Assembly: GCF_002209555.1 (NCBI RefSeq) | Contig: NZ_NJIF01000003.1 | Location: forward strand, 248,001 to 312,000 | DNA from: Achromobacter insolitus | GTDB taxonomy: Bacteria > Pseudomonadota > Gammaproteobacteria > Burkholderiales > Burkholderiaceae_B | Length of the DNA: 64,000 nt | Reading direction: 5' to 3' | In this document: positions 35,065-44,074 of the stretch, one piece after another | How the letters are laid out: every line of letters starts with the position of its first letter | Numbering within the stretch: position 1 is the first letter of the stretch | Notes under the pieces: model-generated | Seen by the model: only the letters and a program-made list of their open reading frames with translations | Told to the model about the DNA's origin: nothing | Databases searched by the model: none | Made by a program: the position numbers and the translations under genes

Positions 35065-36234
35065 TCAACCGGCGCCAGCTGCGCGCAGGCGCAGCCGAGT
35101 GATCTCTGACGGGGCTCCCAGGCGTTTGGGCGGTCCCCAGTAGCCCGTGCCGCGGCTGATGTAGATCCACATCTTGCCCAGGCGGTGCAGGCCAGCGGTG
35201 TACGGTTGCTGGAACCGCACAAAGAAGCCCCACGGGAAGAATTGCCCGCCGTGCGTGTGGCCGGACAGTTGCAGGGTGTAGCCCAGCGGTTCGGCCGCGG
35301 CCGCGCTGCGCGGTTGATGCGCCAGGAGGATCCTGGCCAGGGCGTCGGCGGGCGCGCCGGCAAGCGCGGCGCGGGGATTGCTGCGCTGCTGCGGGTCGAA
35401 GGCACCGGCGCTGTAATCGGTGATGCCAGCTACCACCACGGGCAGCCCGGCGGGATGGATGACGACATGTTCATTCATGAGTACGCGCAGCCCCAGGCGG
35501 CGGAATTCAGCGATCCAGGGCGTGGCGCCCGAATAATATTCATGGTTGCCCGTCACCAGGTATACGCCATAGGGCGCGCGCAACTGGCCCAGCGGACTTG
35601 CCTGGGCGGACAACTGTTCGACGCTGCCGTCCACCACGTCGCCGGTAATGGCGATCATGTCCGGCAGCTGCTCATTGACGGCATCGACGATGGCCTGCAC
35701 ATAACGCCTTTTGATGGTCGGCCCCACATGGACATCGCTGATCTGGACGATGGTAAAGCCGTCCAGGTCGGGCGCGAGTCCGGCGATGGGCACTTCCACA
35801 TCTACGATGCGCGCCCGCTTGCGGGCGTTGTACAAACCGAGCAGCGTACCCGCCAAGGCCAGGATGGGAACGGTCCACGCACTGACGCGAAGCAGCCCGG
35901 CCCATGGAATGTCGGCGCCGATTGCCAGGTTCGCCAGCCATACCGCCAGCAGCAGCGCGTCGCGCAGCACGGTCAGCACGAACAGGGAGGAGAACAAGCC
36001 CATGGCGAAGAGCCCGACCCAGGCTATGCGGTCACCCCAAGGCGGGTGCACCGACGAGCGGGCCAGCATGCCTAACGGAATGAGGATGCAGGACAACAGC
36101 AGGGCAAGAATCGCGGCGGCGGAACCGGGTCCGCCCAACTGGGCGTCGGGAATCAAGCGGGCGCCCACATAGACATGGGCCAGCGCGCCCAATGTCAGGA
36201 AGCGCAGGAAGAAAGAGGATTGGCGTAGGGACAC
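35065..36234 (-). CDS. Membrane-anchored metallophosphoesterase
   Basis: A 389-residue protein with four or five helices in the first 150 residues and a calcineurin-like phosphoesterase domain from about 160. The two-metal motifs are complete: IVQISDVHVGP, MIAITGDVVDG, YLVTGNHEYYSG, and LLAHQPR followed by LSGHTHGGQFFPWG. The arrangement matches YkuE/YaeI-like enzymes, some of which act on lipid or cell-envelope phosphates. The domain probably faces the periplasm, but topology cannot be fixed by eye. It lies nine bases from the convergent Lrp gene. Confidence 0.87.
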   Translation of the reverse strand: MSLRQSSFFLRFLTLGALAHVYVGARLIPDAQLGGPGSAAAILALLLSCILIPLGMLARSSVHPPWGDRIAWVGLFAMGLFSSLFVLTVLRDALLLAVWLANLAIGADIPWAGLLRVSAWTVPILALAGTLLGLYNARKRARIVDVEVPIAGLAPDLDGFTIVQISDVHVGPTIKRRYVQAIVDAVNEQLPDMIAITGDVVDGSVEQLSAQASPLGQLRAPYGVYLVTGNHEYYSGATPWIAEFRRLGLRVLMNEHVVIHPAGLPVVVAGITDYSAGAFDPQQRSNPRAALAGAPADALARILLAHQPRSAAAAEPLGYTLQLSGHTHGGQFFPWGFFVRFQQPYTAGLHRLGKMWIYISRGTGYWGPPKRLGAPSEITRLRLRAAGAG

Positions 36235-36304
36235 GGGCGGCTCGGGGGCGCGCCGGGGAAAAGCCGCGGCGCGCGTGGCAAAGGAATCGCCATTCTATGC
36301 CGGG

Positions 36305-37540
36305 CTAGGGGCGCGGGCCGTATCCCGGGTCCACGCGCATGAGCAGATCAGCCTGCATCTCGCGGACATGATTGATCCCCAGCATCGCCATATTGCGGTC
36401 GACTTCGGATCGCAGCAGGCCGATGGCGTGCGAGACGCCGGCCTCGCCGCCGACGGCGGCCGCGTAGTTGAAGGGGCGGCCGACGAAGACGAAGCTGGCA
36501 CCCAGCGCCAGCGCCTTGAGCACGTCGCTGCCGCGGCGTACGCCGCTGTCCATCATCACGGTCATGTTGCCCGCCGCCGCGACTACGCCGGGCAGGGCAT
36601 GCAGCGGCGATACGGCGCCGTCCAATTGCCGTCCGCCGTGGTTGGACACGATGATGCCGTCCACGCCGTGCTGGCGGGCCTGCGCCGCGTCCTGCGGATG
36701 CAGGATGCCCTTGACGATCAGCGTGCCCGGCCACGACCGGCGGATGCGGGCCACGTGTTCCCAGCTGAGGTGGTCGCGGGCGCTGAAGTCGCGCAGTACC
36801 GATGAAGACACGATCGGCGCGCCGCGCGTGGCAAAGGAGTTCTCGAAATGCGGCATGCCGTGAGCCAGCAACGTGCGCATGAACGTACCAGCAAGCCAGC
36901 GCGGACGGGTCAGGCCGTCCCAGGCCAGGCGCAGGCTCGGCTTGAGCGGCGTGGAAAAGCCGGTGCGCACATTGTTCTCGCGGTTGGCCGACACGGGAAT
37001 GTCCACCGTCAGCACCAGAGTTTCGTAGCCCGCGCGGCGGGCGCGCTCCACCAGCGCGTCGATGCGCTGCGGATCCCCGGGAAGATAAGCCTGGAACCAG
37101 GTGCCCGGCGCCTCGCGAATGACGTCTTCCAGCGGAATCAGCGAGGTGCCACTGAGTATGGCCGGTATGCCTTGTTCACGGGCGGCGCGGGCCAACACAA
37201 TGTCTCCCCGATATGCCGACAGGGCGCTAATCCCCATGGGGGCGATACCGAAGGGCGAGGCGTAGCGGCGGCCGAAGAGCTCGGTCTGCTGGCTACGGCG
37301 CGACACGTCCACGAGCACGCGCGGCGAAAAGGCGTATTGCGCGAAAGCGTGGCGGTTGCCGCGCAGCGATTGGTTGTCTTCCGCCGCGCCCGCCACGTAG
37401 CCGAATATGGGCCTAGGCAGGCGCCGTTTGGCGGCGGCCTCGAAGTCGTCCAGGGACAGCATGCGCGCCAGCGCGCGCGGCAAAGGGCGGTCGGCCGAAG
37501 CGGCGCGGGGACGGGCAGTGGACGAAAGCAGGGATGTCAT
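36305..37540 (-). CDS. FMN-dependent alpha-hydroxy-acid oxidase/dehydrogenase
   Basis: A 411-residue enzyme of the lactate/mandelate/glycolate oxidase family. FMN and substrate motifs are present: FGIAPMGISAL, the lysine in TLIVKGILHPQDA, the catalytic histidine in IIVSNHGGRQLDG, and the phosphate-binding MDSGVRRGSDVLKALALGA with FVFVGRP. The start MTSLLSSTARP is followed by a basic linker before the conserved LDDFEAAAKRRLPRPIFGYVAG. L-lactate or L-mandelate are typical substrates; the sequence does not decide. It is transcribed alone, with a dyad in its promoter region. Confidence 0.88.
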   Translation of the reverse strand: MTSLLSSTARPRAASADRPLPRALARMLSLDDFEAAAKRRLPRPIFGYVAGAAEDNQSLRGNRHAFAQYAFSPRVLVDVSRRSQQTELFGRRYASPFGIAPMGISALSAYRGDIVLARAAREQGIPAILSGTSLIPLEDVIREAPGTWFQAYLPGDPQRIDALVERARRAGYETLVLTVDIPVSANRENNVRTGFSTPLKPSLRLAWDGLTRPRWLAGTFMRTLLAHGMPHFENSFATRGAPIVSSSVLRDFSARDHLSWEHVARIRRSWPGTLIVKGILHPQDAAQARQHGVDGIIVSNHGGRQLDGAVSPLHALPGVVAAAGNMTVMMDSGVRRGSDVLKALALGASFVFVGRPFNYAAAVGGEAGVSHAIGLLRSEVDRNMAMLGINHVREMQADLLMRVDPGYGPRP

Positions 37541-37591
37541 GGCGGGCCGGCAAAAGCCCGTAATCTAACAATGCCGATTAATCGCATAAAG

Positions 37592-37626
37592 CGAATAAAT
37601 CCACACATCCAATTTCGATTTATTCG
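37592..37626 (-). promoter_or_regulatory. Dyad upstream of the hydroxy-acid oxidase gene
   Basis: CGAATAAAT at 37592-37600 faces ATTTATTCG at 37618-37626, a perfect nine-base inverted repeat across 17 bases in an AT-rich gap. It lies 52 bases upstream of the oxidase ATG and directly beyond the psd stop, so it could bind a regulator of the oxidase or form a hairpin behind psd. Confidence 0.45.
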
Positions 37627-37630
37627 AATG

Positions 37631-38494
37631 TCAGGCGGGCAGCGCCATCAGTTCGCCCATGCGCACCGGGCCCAGCACAGAAGGCGTGTCGGCCCAGCGG
37701 ATCTTGTTGGGGCCAAACAGCACGATGGCGGTCGAGCCCAGCTTGAAGCGGCCCATTTCCGCGCCTTTGGCAAGATGGATCGGGGCGCGCGCGGCATCGT
37801 CGTAGCGGGTGGCTTTGACGCGGCGCTTGTGTGGCGTGACCAGGCCGGCCCACACCGTCTCGATGGACGCGACGATCATGGCGCCCACCAGCACCACGGC
37901 CATCGGACCATGCTCGGTGTCGAAGATGCAGACGACGCGTTCGTTGCGCGCAAACAGGCGCGGCACGTTGCGGGCGGTCAGCGGGTTGACGGAGAACAGG
38001 CGTCCGGGGACGTGGATCATCTCGCGCAAGGTACCGGCGACCGGCATGTGCACGCGGTGATAGTCCTTGGGCGACAGGTAGATGGTGGCGAATTCGCCGC
38101 CCTGGAACGGTGCGGCGCGTTCGGCATCGCCACCCAACAGATCCGCAAGGCCGTAGCTATGGCCTTTGGCCTGGAAGATGCGTCCGTGTTCGATCGCGCC
38201 CATCTGGCTGATGGCGCCGTCGGCGGGGCACACCACCGAGCCGGGTTCCTCATCCAGCGGACGCGCATCTTCCTTGAGCGCCCGCGTAAAGAAGTCATTG
38301 AAGCAGTCGTAGGCCAAGGGCTCTTCCTGCAGCGCTTCGCGCATGTCCACGCCATAGCGGCGGACGAAGCGCGAGATCATCCAGTTCTTGACCGCGGGTT
38401 CCCGGCAGTCGGATGCGTACCCAAAGAGCCGCGACACCAGGTGGTGAGGGGCGAGATACTGGCTGGCGAGGAAAAGTTGGTCTTTGATCGGCAT
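37631..38494 (-). CDS. psd: Phosphatidylserine decarboxylase proenzyme
   Basis: A 287-residue inner-membrane-associated enzyme that makes phosphatidylethanolamine. The self-cleavage motif LGST is at about 252-255 ([13 protein letters not shown]); cleavage between Gly and Ser254 forms the pyruvoyl group. Catalytic-triad segments are [11 protein letters not shown] (Asp), [10 protein letters not shown] (His) and the cleavage serine. The N-terminus [25 protein letters not shown] and the [15 protein letters not shown] block match E. coli Psd. Length is normal for the short bacterial form. Confidence 0.95.
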   Translation of the reverse strand: MPIKDQLFLASQYLAPHHLVSRLFGYASDCREPAVKNWMISRFVRRYGVDMREALQEEPLAYDCFNDFFTRALKEDARPLDEEPGSVVCPADGAISQMGAIEHGRIFQAKGHSYGLADLLGGDAERAAPFQGGEFATIYLSPKDYHRVHMPVAGTLREMIHVPGRLFSVNPLTARNVPRLFARNERVVCIFDTEHGPMAVVLVGAMIVASIETVWAGLVTPHKRRVKATRYDDAARAPIHLAKGAEMGRFKLGSTAIVLFGPNKIRWADTPSVLGPVRMGELMALPA

Positions 38495-38582
38495 CTATGA
38501 GCGCTAAGAAATAACCCCGCGGCGGGCCGCGGCAAGGGCCGGCCCGTGGGGGCCCGCTTGCTGGTCCGGGACCTGCCGCGTC

Positions 38583-38617
38583 AAAAAACGTCGTCCCGCG
38601 TTGCAGCGGGACGACGT
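38583..38617 (-). terminator. Rho-independent terminator of the P450 gene
   Basis: A perfect 12-base stem, ACGTCGTCCCGC at 38588-38599 with GCGGGACGACGT at 38606-38617 and a six-base loop, is followed on the minus strand by a run of T residues (A at 38583-38588 on the plus strand). It lies 110 bases after the P450 stop and before psd, so the two are separate units. Confidence 0.88.
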
Positions 38618-38726
38618 GGTAATGAGCAGAGGGGTGAATTCTACCGCTTTCAGGCGCACTTCAGGCAGAGGGACGCGCGCAGGCGGGCGCCAGCGCAAAG
38701 GCCTGGCGTCCCGCGCGCTGCGGCCG

Positions 38727-41081
38727 CTACAGCTCCAGCACGATGCGCCCGCCCTGGGCGCGGGAGCAGCAGGCCATCATGCGCGTGCCAGCCTCGCGTT
38801 CGGCGCGGGTCAGCACTACGTCGCGGTGATCGACGGCGCCGCCCAGCACGCGGACTTCGCAGGAGCCGCAGAGTCCTTCCTCGCAGTCGCTCTGCACGTC
38901 GATATTGGCGCCGCGCAGGGCGGTCAGCAGGGTCTGGTCGGCGGGTACTTGCACGACGATGCCGGAGTCCTTGAGCTCGGCCTCGAAAGCATGTTCCTTG
39001 GACGGGTCCAGCGTCGCGAGCGTGGAATGGAAATGCTCCACCCGCAGGCTGTCGTCGGGCCAGGCGGCGCAGGCCTGCTGCAGCGCGTCCAGCATACGTT
39101 CAGGACCGCAAGCGTAGATCTGGGTGCCGCCCTCAGGCCGGGACAGCAGCATCGCGAAGTCATTGCGGCTGCCTTCATCGCTGACGTGCAAACGCAGGCG
39201 TTCGCCATGCAGCGCTGCCAATTCTTCCAACATGGCCATGCAAGCACGGGACCGGCCGCTGTAGTGCAATTCATAGTCCATGCCCAGTTCGCGCGCGCGG
39301 CGCGCCATGGCGCTGATGGGCGTGATGCCTATGCCGCCGGCGATGAGGATCAGGCGCTTGGCGCCTTCGTCCATCCTGAAGTGATTGCGCGGGCCGCGGG
39401 CGCGCACGATGCTGCCCGGACGCAGGTGCTGGTGGATCCAGGCAGAGCCGCCGCGGCCAGCCGCCTCCTTGAGCACCGCGATCTCCAGCACGTTCGCGGC
39501 GGCAGGATCGCCGCAAAGCGAGTACTGGCGCGACAGGCCGGTATCGCCGCATTCGACGTCGATGTGGGATCCGGGCGTCCAGCGCGGCAGCGGTTTGCCG
39601 TCGGGCGATTCGAGCCGGATGCGCGCGATGCCATCGGCTGCGGCGGTGACCGCCGTCACCACCAGTTTGCGGCTGATGGCGTGCGTGGAGGGCTCGCCGA
39701 TGCGTACCGGCTGGACTTGGTCCAGCACGGCGCGATCGCGGCGCTCGGGATTGTCGGCCGGGTTCCATTCCACCCACAGATGCTCCGGGCCGCGGAACGA
39801 CGTGTTGGGCACATAGGTGAACTGCTGCTCGGCCAGGCGCATGTGCGGCAGGCGGCGGGTCAGCTCTTCAAGAAAGATCTGCATTTCCATGCGCGCGAGG
39901 TTCTTGCCCATGCACTGGTGCGCGCCGTAGCCGAAGGTCAGCTGGTCGCTGGCATTGTCGCGTCGGATGTCGAAGAAGTCGGCGTCGGCGAAGTGGCGTT
40001 CGTCGTGGTTGGCGGACGAGGACACGATCAGCAGCTTGGCGCCCGCGGGAATCGCCACGCCGGCGATTTCGGTGTCGCGCGTGGCCAGGCGGCGCCAGGC
40101 CGCGACCGAGCCGTTGTGGCGCAGGCATTCTTCGACCGCATTGGGCAGCAGGCCGGGATCTTCGCAGAGTTCGCGCCAGGCGTCGGGATGTTGCAGCAGC
40201 AGCTTGATGGCGTTGGCCGAAGCATTGGCGGTGGTTTCATGCGCGGCGACGATGCCGGCCATCATCATCGAATGCAGGTAGGAGTCGGTGACGACCTCCG
40301 GATGCTCTTTTTGCTTGCGGATGCCGTACTGCATCCAGCCGGGCGCATCGGGGTCCTGGCGCATCTTGTCGAGGATCTTGCCGGCCAGCTGCCAGAAATT
40401 GCCCACGGCATGCGCCACTTCCACCTGTTCCTCCGGCTTGGGCCGGCCCCAGGTATTGACGGTGTGCGCGATGGAGTACTTGCGCAGCAGGTCCATGTCT
40501 TCTTCGGGCACGCCCAGGAAGTGCAGGGCGACCGTCAGCGGCACTTCCCAGAGCATCTGGTCGACCAGGTCGGCACGCCCGTCGTCGATGAAACGGTCCA
40601 CGTATTCACGCGTCAGGCGCCGCACCATGGGCTCGTGGTGCTTGAGTTCGTCCGGCGTGAAGGGATCCATCAGCACGCGGCGGCGCGGCATGTGGGCGGG
40701 CTCGTCCTCGTTGACCAGGGTGCGGTTCATGGCGTAGCCATAGCTTGCCAGGACCGCATTGGCCTCGGGGCCGGTAGGCGTGATCTTCTCCAGAGCAATC
40801 GAGGGGCTATAGGTGTGGTTGTCGCGAAACACGGCCTTGATGTCGTCGTAGCGGGTCACTACCCAGTAGCCGAGTTTGGGGCTGTAGAACACGGGCTCCT
40901 GTTCGCGCGCCCAGCGCACGTATTCGGGCGGGTCTTGCTGGTAGCCGTCGCCGAAAGGATCGAATTCCGCGGCGCGCGGGCTGACCGGACAGCCTTGGGC
41001 CCGGGCCAGCGCGGCGTGATCGATGGGGCAGCCGCCGGCATGGCCGGCTGCGGGGGATGCGGGAGAGGGAGTGTGGCCCAT
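38727..41081 (-). CDS. Self-sufficient cytochrome P450, CYP116B-type fusion
   Basis: A 784-residue cytoplasmic monooxygenase that carries its own reductase. The P450 domain (about 1-440) shows the I-helix MAGIVAAHETTAN, the ExxR in VEECLRHN and the heme loop FGYGAHQCMGKNLA with Cys390 as axial ligand. The phthalate-dioxygenase-reductase part follows: FMN-binding SRQYSLCGDP (about 510), the NADH domain AGGIGITPISAMA, and IYACGPERMLDAL. A C-terminal 2Fe-2S ferredoxin has cysteines in SDCEEGLCGSCEV and a late CC. Domain order and length match P450RhF/CYP116B. The ATG at 41081 has CGGAG seven bases upstream. A divergent IclR regulator probably controls it; the substrate is unknown. Confidence 0.93.
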   Translation of the reverse strand: MGHTPSPASPAAGHAGGCPIDHAALARAQGCPVSPRAAEFDPFGDGYQQDPPEYVRWAREQEPVFYSPKLGYWVVTRYDDIKAVFRDNHTYSPSIALEKITPTGPEANAVLASYGYAMNRTLVNEDEPAHMPRRRVLMDPFTPDELKHHEPMVRRLTREYVDRFIDDGRADLVDQMLWEVPLTVALHFLGVPEEDMDLLRKYSIAHTVNTWGRPKPEEQVEVAHAVGNFWQLAGKILDKMRQDPDAPGWMQYGIRKQKEHPEVVTDSYLHSMMMAGIVAAHETTANASANAIKLLLQHPDAWRELCEDPGLLPNAVEECLRHNGSVAAWRRLATRDTEIAGVAIPAGAKLLIVSSSANHDERHFADADFFDIRRDNASDQLTFGYGAHQCMGKNLARMEMQIFLEELTRRLPHMRLAEQQFTYVPNTSFRGPEHLWVEWNPADNPERRDRAVLDQVQPVRIGEPSTHAISRKLVVTAVTAAADGIARIRLESPDGKPLPRWTPGSHIDVECGDTGLSRQYSLCGDPAAANVLEIAVLKEAAGRGGSAWIHQHLRPGSIVRARGPRNHFRMDEGAKRLILIAGGIGITPISAMARRARELGMDYELHYSGRSRACMAMLEELAALHGERLRLHVSDEGSRNDFAMLLSRPEGGTQIYACGPERMLDALQQACAAWPDDSLRVEHFHSTLATLDPSKEHAFEAELKDSGIVVQVPADQTLLTALRGANIDVQSDCEEGLCGSCEVRVLGGAVDHRDVVLTRAEREAGTRMMACCSRAQGGRIVLEL

Positions 41082-41102
41082 GTTGTCGCTCCGGATTACA
41101 AT

Positions 41103-41128
41103 TGCGTAAATCATATACGCATTGCGTA
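41103..41128. promoter_or_regulatory. Three TGCGTA half-sites between the P450 and IclR genes
   Basis: TGCGTA at 41103-41108, its complement TACGCA at 41116-41121 and TGCGTA again at 41123-41128 form one spaced and one nearly contiguous inverted pair. The outer copies are part of a repeated ATTGCGTAA, 20 bases apart. Position between divergent starts and the repeat symmetry suggest the operator of the IclR protein. Confidence 0.6.
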
Positions 41129-41193
41129 ATTATTCAATTGGGGTAATCTCCGGGCTGCGTCCGCAGCCGCCGGGCAGCCCCTCCATCGCGCCC

Positions 41194-42030
41194 ATGAACC
41201 AGACCTCCGATCCCGCTTCCCTTGCCATTCCGTCCGCGGACGCTCCGCGTCCAAGAGAACGGCGGCAGCGCGTGCAAGCAGCCGAAACCGGCATGGCCGT
41301 GCTCAAGGGATTGGGCCGGCTGGGAGGCCGCGCCAGCCTGACGCTGCTGGCGTCGCAGGTGGGCGAAAGTCCCGCCAAGGTGCACCGCTATCTGGTCAGC
41401 CTGATGGAAGAGGGGCTGGTGGCGCAGGATGCCGTGACTCAACAGTACTACCTGGGGCTGGAGGCAATGCTGCTGGGCCTGGCCGCGCTGCGTCAGGCCG
41501 ATCCCATCCGCCTGGCCGAACCCAGCCTGGTGCGCTTGCGCGAAGGGCTGGAAGTGACCTGCTTTATCGCGGTGATGGGGAACAAGGGGCCCACCATCGT
41601 GCGCTTCGAAGAGCCCGGCCTGCCCGTGACGGTCAATGTGCGGATGGGCTCGGTGTTGTCCATGCTGTGGTCCGCGACCGGGCGGGTGTTCCTGGCCTTG
41701 CAGGATGATGCGCGCGTGCGCGCCCTCGCCGAAGCCGAACTGGCGCGCGCGCCGGCCGAATTGCGCGCGCAGCTGGACGCCGCCGATCCGATCGGGCGCC
41801 TTCGCCGCCAGGTGCTGGCCGAGGGTTGCGCGACCGTGCGCGACACAAACCTGAAGGGCATCAGCGCGGTATCCGCGCCGCTGCTTGACCACAATGGGCG
41901 GCCTTGCGCGGCGCTCACCGCGCTGGGCGCGACCGGGGGATTCGACGCCTCGGCGGACGGGGCGATTGCGCGGGCGGTACGTCTCGAGGCCGAGGCCGCC
42001 AGCGTGCTGCTCGGCTACCAGGCGCCTTAG
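41194..42030 (+). CDS. IclR-family regulator of the P450 gene
   Basis: A 278-residue regulator. After a basic, disordered N-terminus of about 35 residues, the winged helix covers about 35-90 (GMAVLKGLGRLGGRASLTLLASQVGESPAKVHRYLVSLM, a long match to the family read in parts). The effector domain contains FIAVMGNKGPTIVRF, the SMLWSATGRVFLA pocket and ISAVSAPLLDHNGRPCAAL. The ATG at 41194 is chosen; the TTG at 41122 lies within the half-site cluster. The stop overlaps the convergent LysR stop (TTAG shared). Confidence 0.87.
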   Translation: MNQTSDPASLAIPSADAPRPRERRQRVQAAETGMAVLKGLGRLGGRASLTLLASQVGESPAKVHRYLVSLMEEGLVAQDAVTQQYYLGLEAMLLGLAALRQADPIRLAEPSLVRLREGLEVTCFIAVMGNKGPTIVRFEEPGLPVTVNVRMGSVLSMLWSATGRVFLALQDDARVRALAEAELARAPAELRAQLDAADPIGRLRRQVLAEGCATVRDTNLKGISAVSAPLLDHNGRPCAALTALGATGGFDASADGAIARAVRLEAEAASVLLGYQAP

Positions 42031-42968
42031 CGGCCTTCGGCAGGGCTGGCGTCCGCGGCCAAGCCGCGCAACCATTCCATGGCCGCCTGCGCCACCGGCA
42101 TTCCGGCCGCGTTCCGATTGACCACTGCACCGATGGCGCCGAAGTTGGCCTCCAGCCGCAGCGGCAGGACGGTCACGCTGCCTTGGCGCTGGCAGTAGCG
42201 CGCGATGCCCTGGGGCAGCGCGGCCAGACTATCGTCCTGGCCGAGCAGCGCCAGGGTTGCCAGCAAGGAGTTGGACTGGACGCTTGCGTCTGGCGGACGC
42301 GAGCCCGCACGCACAAAGGCTTCGTCCAGACGCTCGCGCATCATGGTGGCTTCCAGCGGCAGCACCCACGGCCAGCGTGCCAGCTCGGCCGGTTCAAGGG
42401 CATCGCAGCCGGCCAACGGGTGGCCTGGGCGCGCCACGACCAGGATCGGTTCTTCATGGAGCCGGATCACTTCGCAGTCCACCGGCAGCAAGCGGCTGCC
42501 CAAGCGGCCCAGCACGATGTCCAGCTCGTCGCGCGCCAGCTTGTCCATCAGGTCATCCAGCGCGCCTTCAACCAGCTTCACTTCCAACCTGGGAGACGCT
42601 TGCAGCAGGTGTGCAATCAGCTGCGGTGCAAGCCTGGGCGCGGCCGAGGGCAGGGTGCCCAGGCGCAGCAAGCTGGCTCCGCGCTCTTCGGCGGCACGCA
42701 GTTCGGCCGCCACGCGCTGGGCCGCGCCCAGGCTGTGACGGGCGTGGCGGATCATAACCAATCCGGCATTGGTGGGTTGGGTGCCATGAGTCCCGCGCTC
42801 GAACAGCGCGTAGCCCACTTGATCCTCCAGCTGCGCCAGCGCCTTGGATGCGGCAGGTTGCGACATATGCAATCGGTCAGCGGCGCGGCCGAGATGGCGC
42901 TCGTCATCCAGCGCGACCAGCAGTTCGGCGTGACGCCGCTTGAGATGCGTACCGGCGCGTTCTGGCAT
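42027..42968 (-). CDS. LysR-family regulator of the Bug/sulfatase operon
   Basis: A 313-residue regulator. The helix-turn-helix is at about 18-45 (ALDDERHLGRAADRLHMSQPAASKALAQLE). The effector domain starts near residue 95 (LLRLGTLPSAAPRLAPQLIAHL) and includes VVARPGHPLAGCDALEP, resembling the CbbR/GbpR-type branch. It is divergent from the receptor-sulfatase operon, with a LysR-type inverted repeat 11 bases upstream of its own start. It overlaps the convergent IclR gene by four bases at the stop codons. Confidence 0.9.
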   Translation of the reverse strand: MPERAGTHLKRRHAELLVALDDERHLGRAADRLHMSQPAASKALAQLEDQVGYALFERGTHGTQPTNAGLVMIRHARHSLGAAQRVAAELRAAEERGASLLRLGTLPSAAPRLAPQLIAHLLQASPRLEVKLVEGALDDLMDKLARDELDIVLGRLGSRLLPVDCEVIRLHEEPILVVARPGHPLAGCDALEPAELARWPWVLPLEATMMRERLDEAFVRAGSRPPDASVQSNSLLATLALLGQDDSLAALPQGIARYCQRQGSVTVLPLRLEANFGAIGAVVNRNAAGMPVAQAAMEWLRGLAADASPAEGR

Positions 42969-42978
42969 GACGGATCAT

Positions 42979-42996
42979 ATTCAAATGGTTATGAAT
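42979..42996. promoter_or_regulatory. LysR-type inverted repeat before the Bug/sulfatase operon
   Basis: ATTCA at 42979-42983 faces TGAAT at 42992-42996 across eight bases and contains the T-N11-A core of LysR sites. It lies between the divergent LysR and receptor starts, 11 bases from the former. Confidence 0.5.
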
Positions 42997-43111
42997 CGTT
43001 CAGTTTATTTCATTTCACGAGGGGGCCGCGCGATCGGCATACTTCCCGCTCAACGAGATACAGGCGTTCGCCGGGCACGGCCGGGCAGCAACGCCGGGAT
43101 GGAGACGAGTC

Positions 43112-44074
43112 ATGAAGAAGTTCTGGATGGCCCTAGCCGCGAGCTGGGCCTGTGGCATGGTGGGCGCCGCGGCGGCGGCGGACGCATATCCGGCGCGGCC
43201 GGTGCAGATCGTGGTGCCGTTCTCGCCGGGCGGCGCGGTGGATGTGCTGGCCCGCCAACTGGCACAACGGTTGGAGCCGCGCGGCTACACCCTGGTGGTG
43301 GAAAACAAGCCGGGCGCGGGCGGCAACATCGCCGCGTCCATGGTCGCGCGCACCGCACCCGATGGCTACACGTTATTGATGGGCACCACCAATACGCATG
43401 GCATCAACAGCGCGCTGTATGCCAGCCTGCCCTACGACCCGGTGCGCGATTTCAGCCCGGTAGGCCTGGTGGCAGACAATGTCGTCGTGTTGCTGGCCAA
43501 TGCCGATTTTCCTGCTAAAACGCTCGCCGAAGCGGTCAGCTTGATCAAGGCCAATCCTGGCAAATACACCTATGGCTCACCGGGTCTGGGCACGGTGCAT
43601 CAATTGGCAATGGAGCAGTTGAAGCATGCCGCCGGCCTGGACGTAGTCCACGCGCCCTACAAGGGCGCAGCCCCCGCGATGGCCGATCTGGTCGCTGGGC
43701 ACGTTCCGCTGATGATCGGCGGCATTGCGCCGGCCATTCCGTTCCTCGCGTCCGGCAAGGTCAAGGTGCTGGGCGTGGCCAATACCGAAAAGTATGCCGC
43801 GCTGCCCGACGTGCCCTTGTTCTCGGACGTGGCCGCCGGGGTCGCGGTGCGGTCGTGGATCGGGCTCTTCGCGCCCGCCGGCACGCCGCCCGCGGTCGTG
43901 AAGAAACTGAGCGCGGATCTGCAGGCGGTGCTTACGGACCGCGCATTCGAGCAGGCATTGCAGCCGCTGGGCATGGTGCCGATCTATATGACGCCCGAGT
44001 CCTTCGGCGACATGGTCAAGCGCGACATGCCGGCCTGGCGTTCCGCCGTGGAGATGTCCGGGGCGAAGCAATGA
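43112..44074 (+). CDS. Bug/TctC-family periplasmic receptor of the sulfatase operon
   Basis: A 320-residue periplasmic receptor with a signal peptide (about 1-23, ending GAAAAADA). Family blocks are YPARPVQIVVPFSPGGAVDVLARQLAQ, VVENKPGAGGNIAASMVA and YTYGSPGLGTVHQLAMEQLK (read in sections). The ligand loops appear intact. It overlaps the sulfatase gene by four bases (ATGA), so the two proteins are made together; the ligand may be a sulfate ester or the released alcohol or acid. No TctA/TctB genes are adjacent. Confidence 0.9.
   Translation: MKKFWMALAASWACGMVGAAAAADAYPARPVQIVVPFSPGGAVDVLARQLAQRLEPRGYTLVVENKPGAGGNIAASMVARTAPDGYTLLMGTTNTHGINSALYASLPYDPVRDFSPVGLVADNVVVLLANADFPAKTLAEAVSLIKANPGKYTYGSPGLGTVHQLAMEQLKHAAGLDVVHAPYKGAAPAMADLVAGHVPLMIGGIAPAIPFLASGKVKVLGVANTEKYAALPDVPLFSDVAAGVAVRSWIGLFAPAGTPPAVVKKLSADLQAVLTDRAFEQALQPLGMVPIYMTPESFGDMVKRDMPAWRSAVEMSGAKQ

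Noticed and set aside
38601..41129. An 842-codon open frame on the plus strand across the P450 region
   Set aside because: It is the antisense shadow of the P450-reductase gene, which has complete heme, flavin and iron-sulfur motifs; long antisense frames are expected at this GC content.
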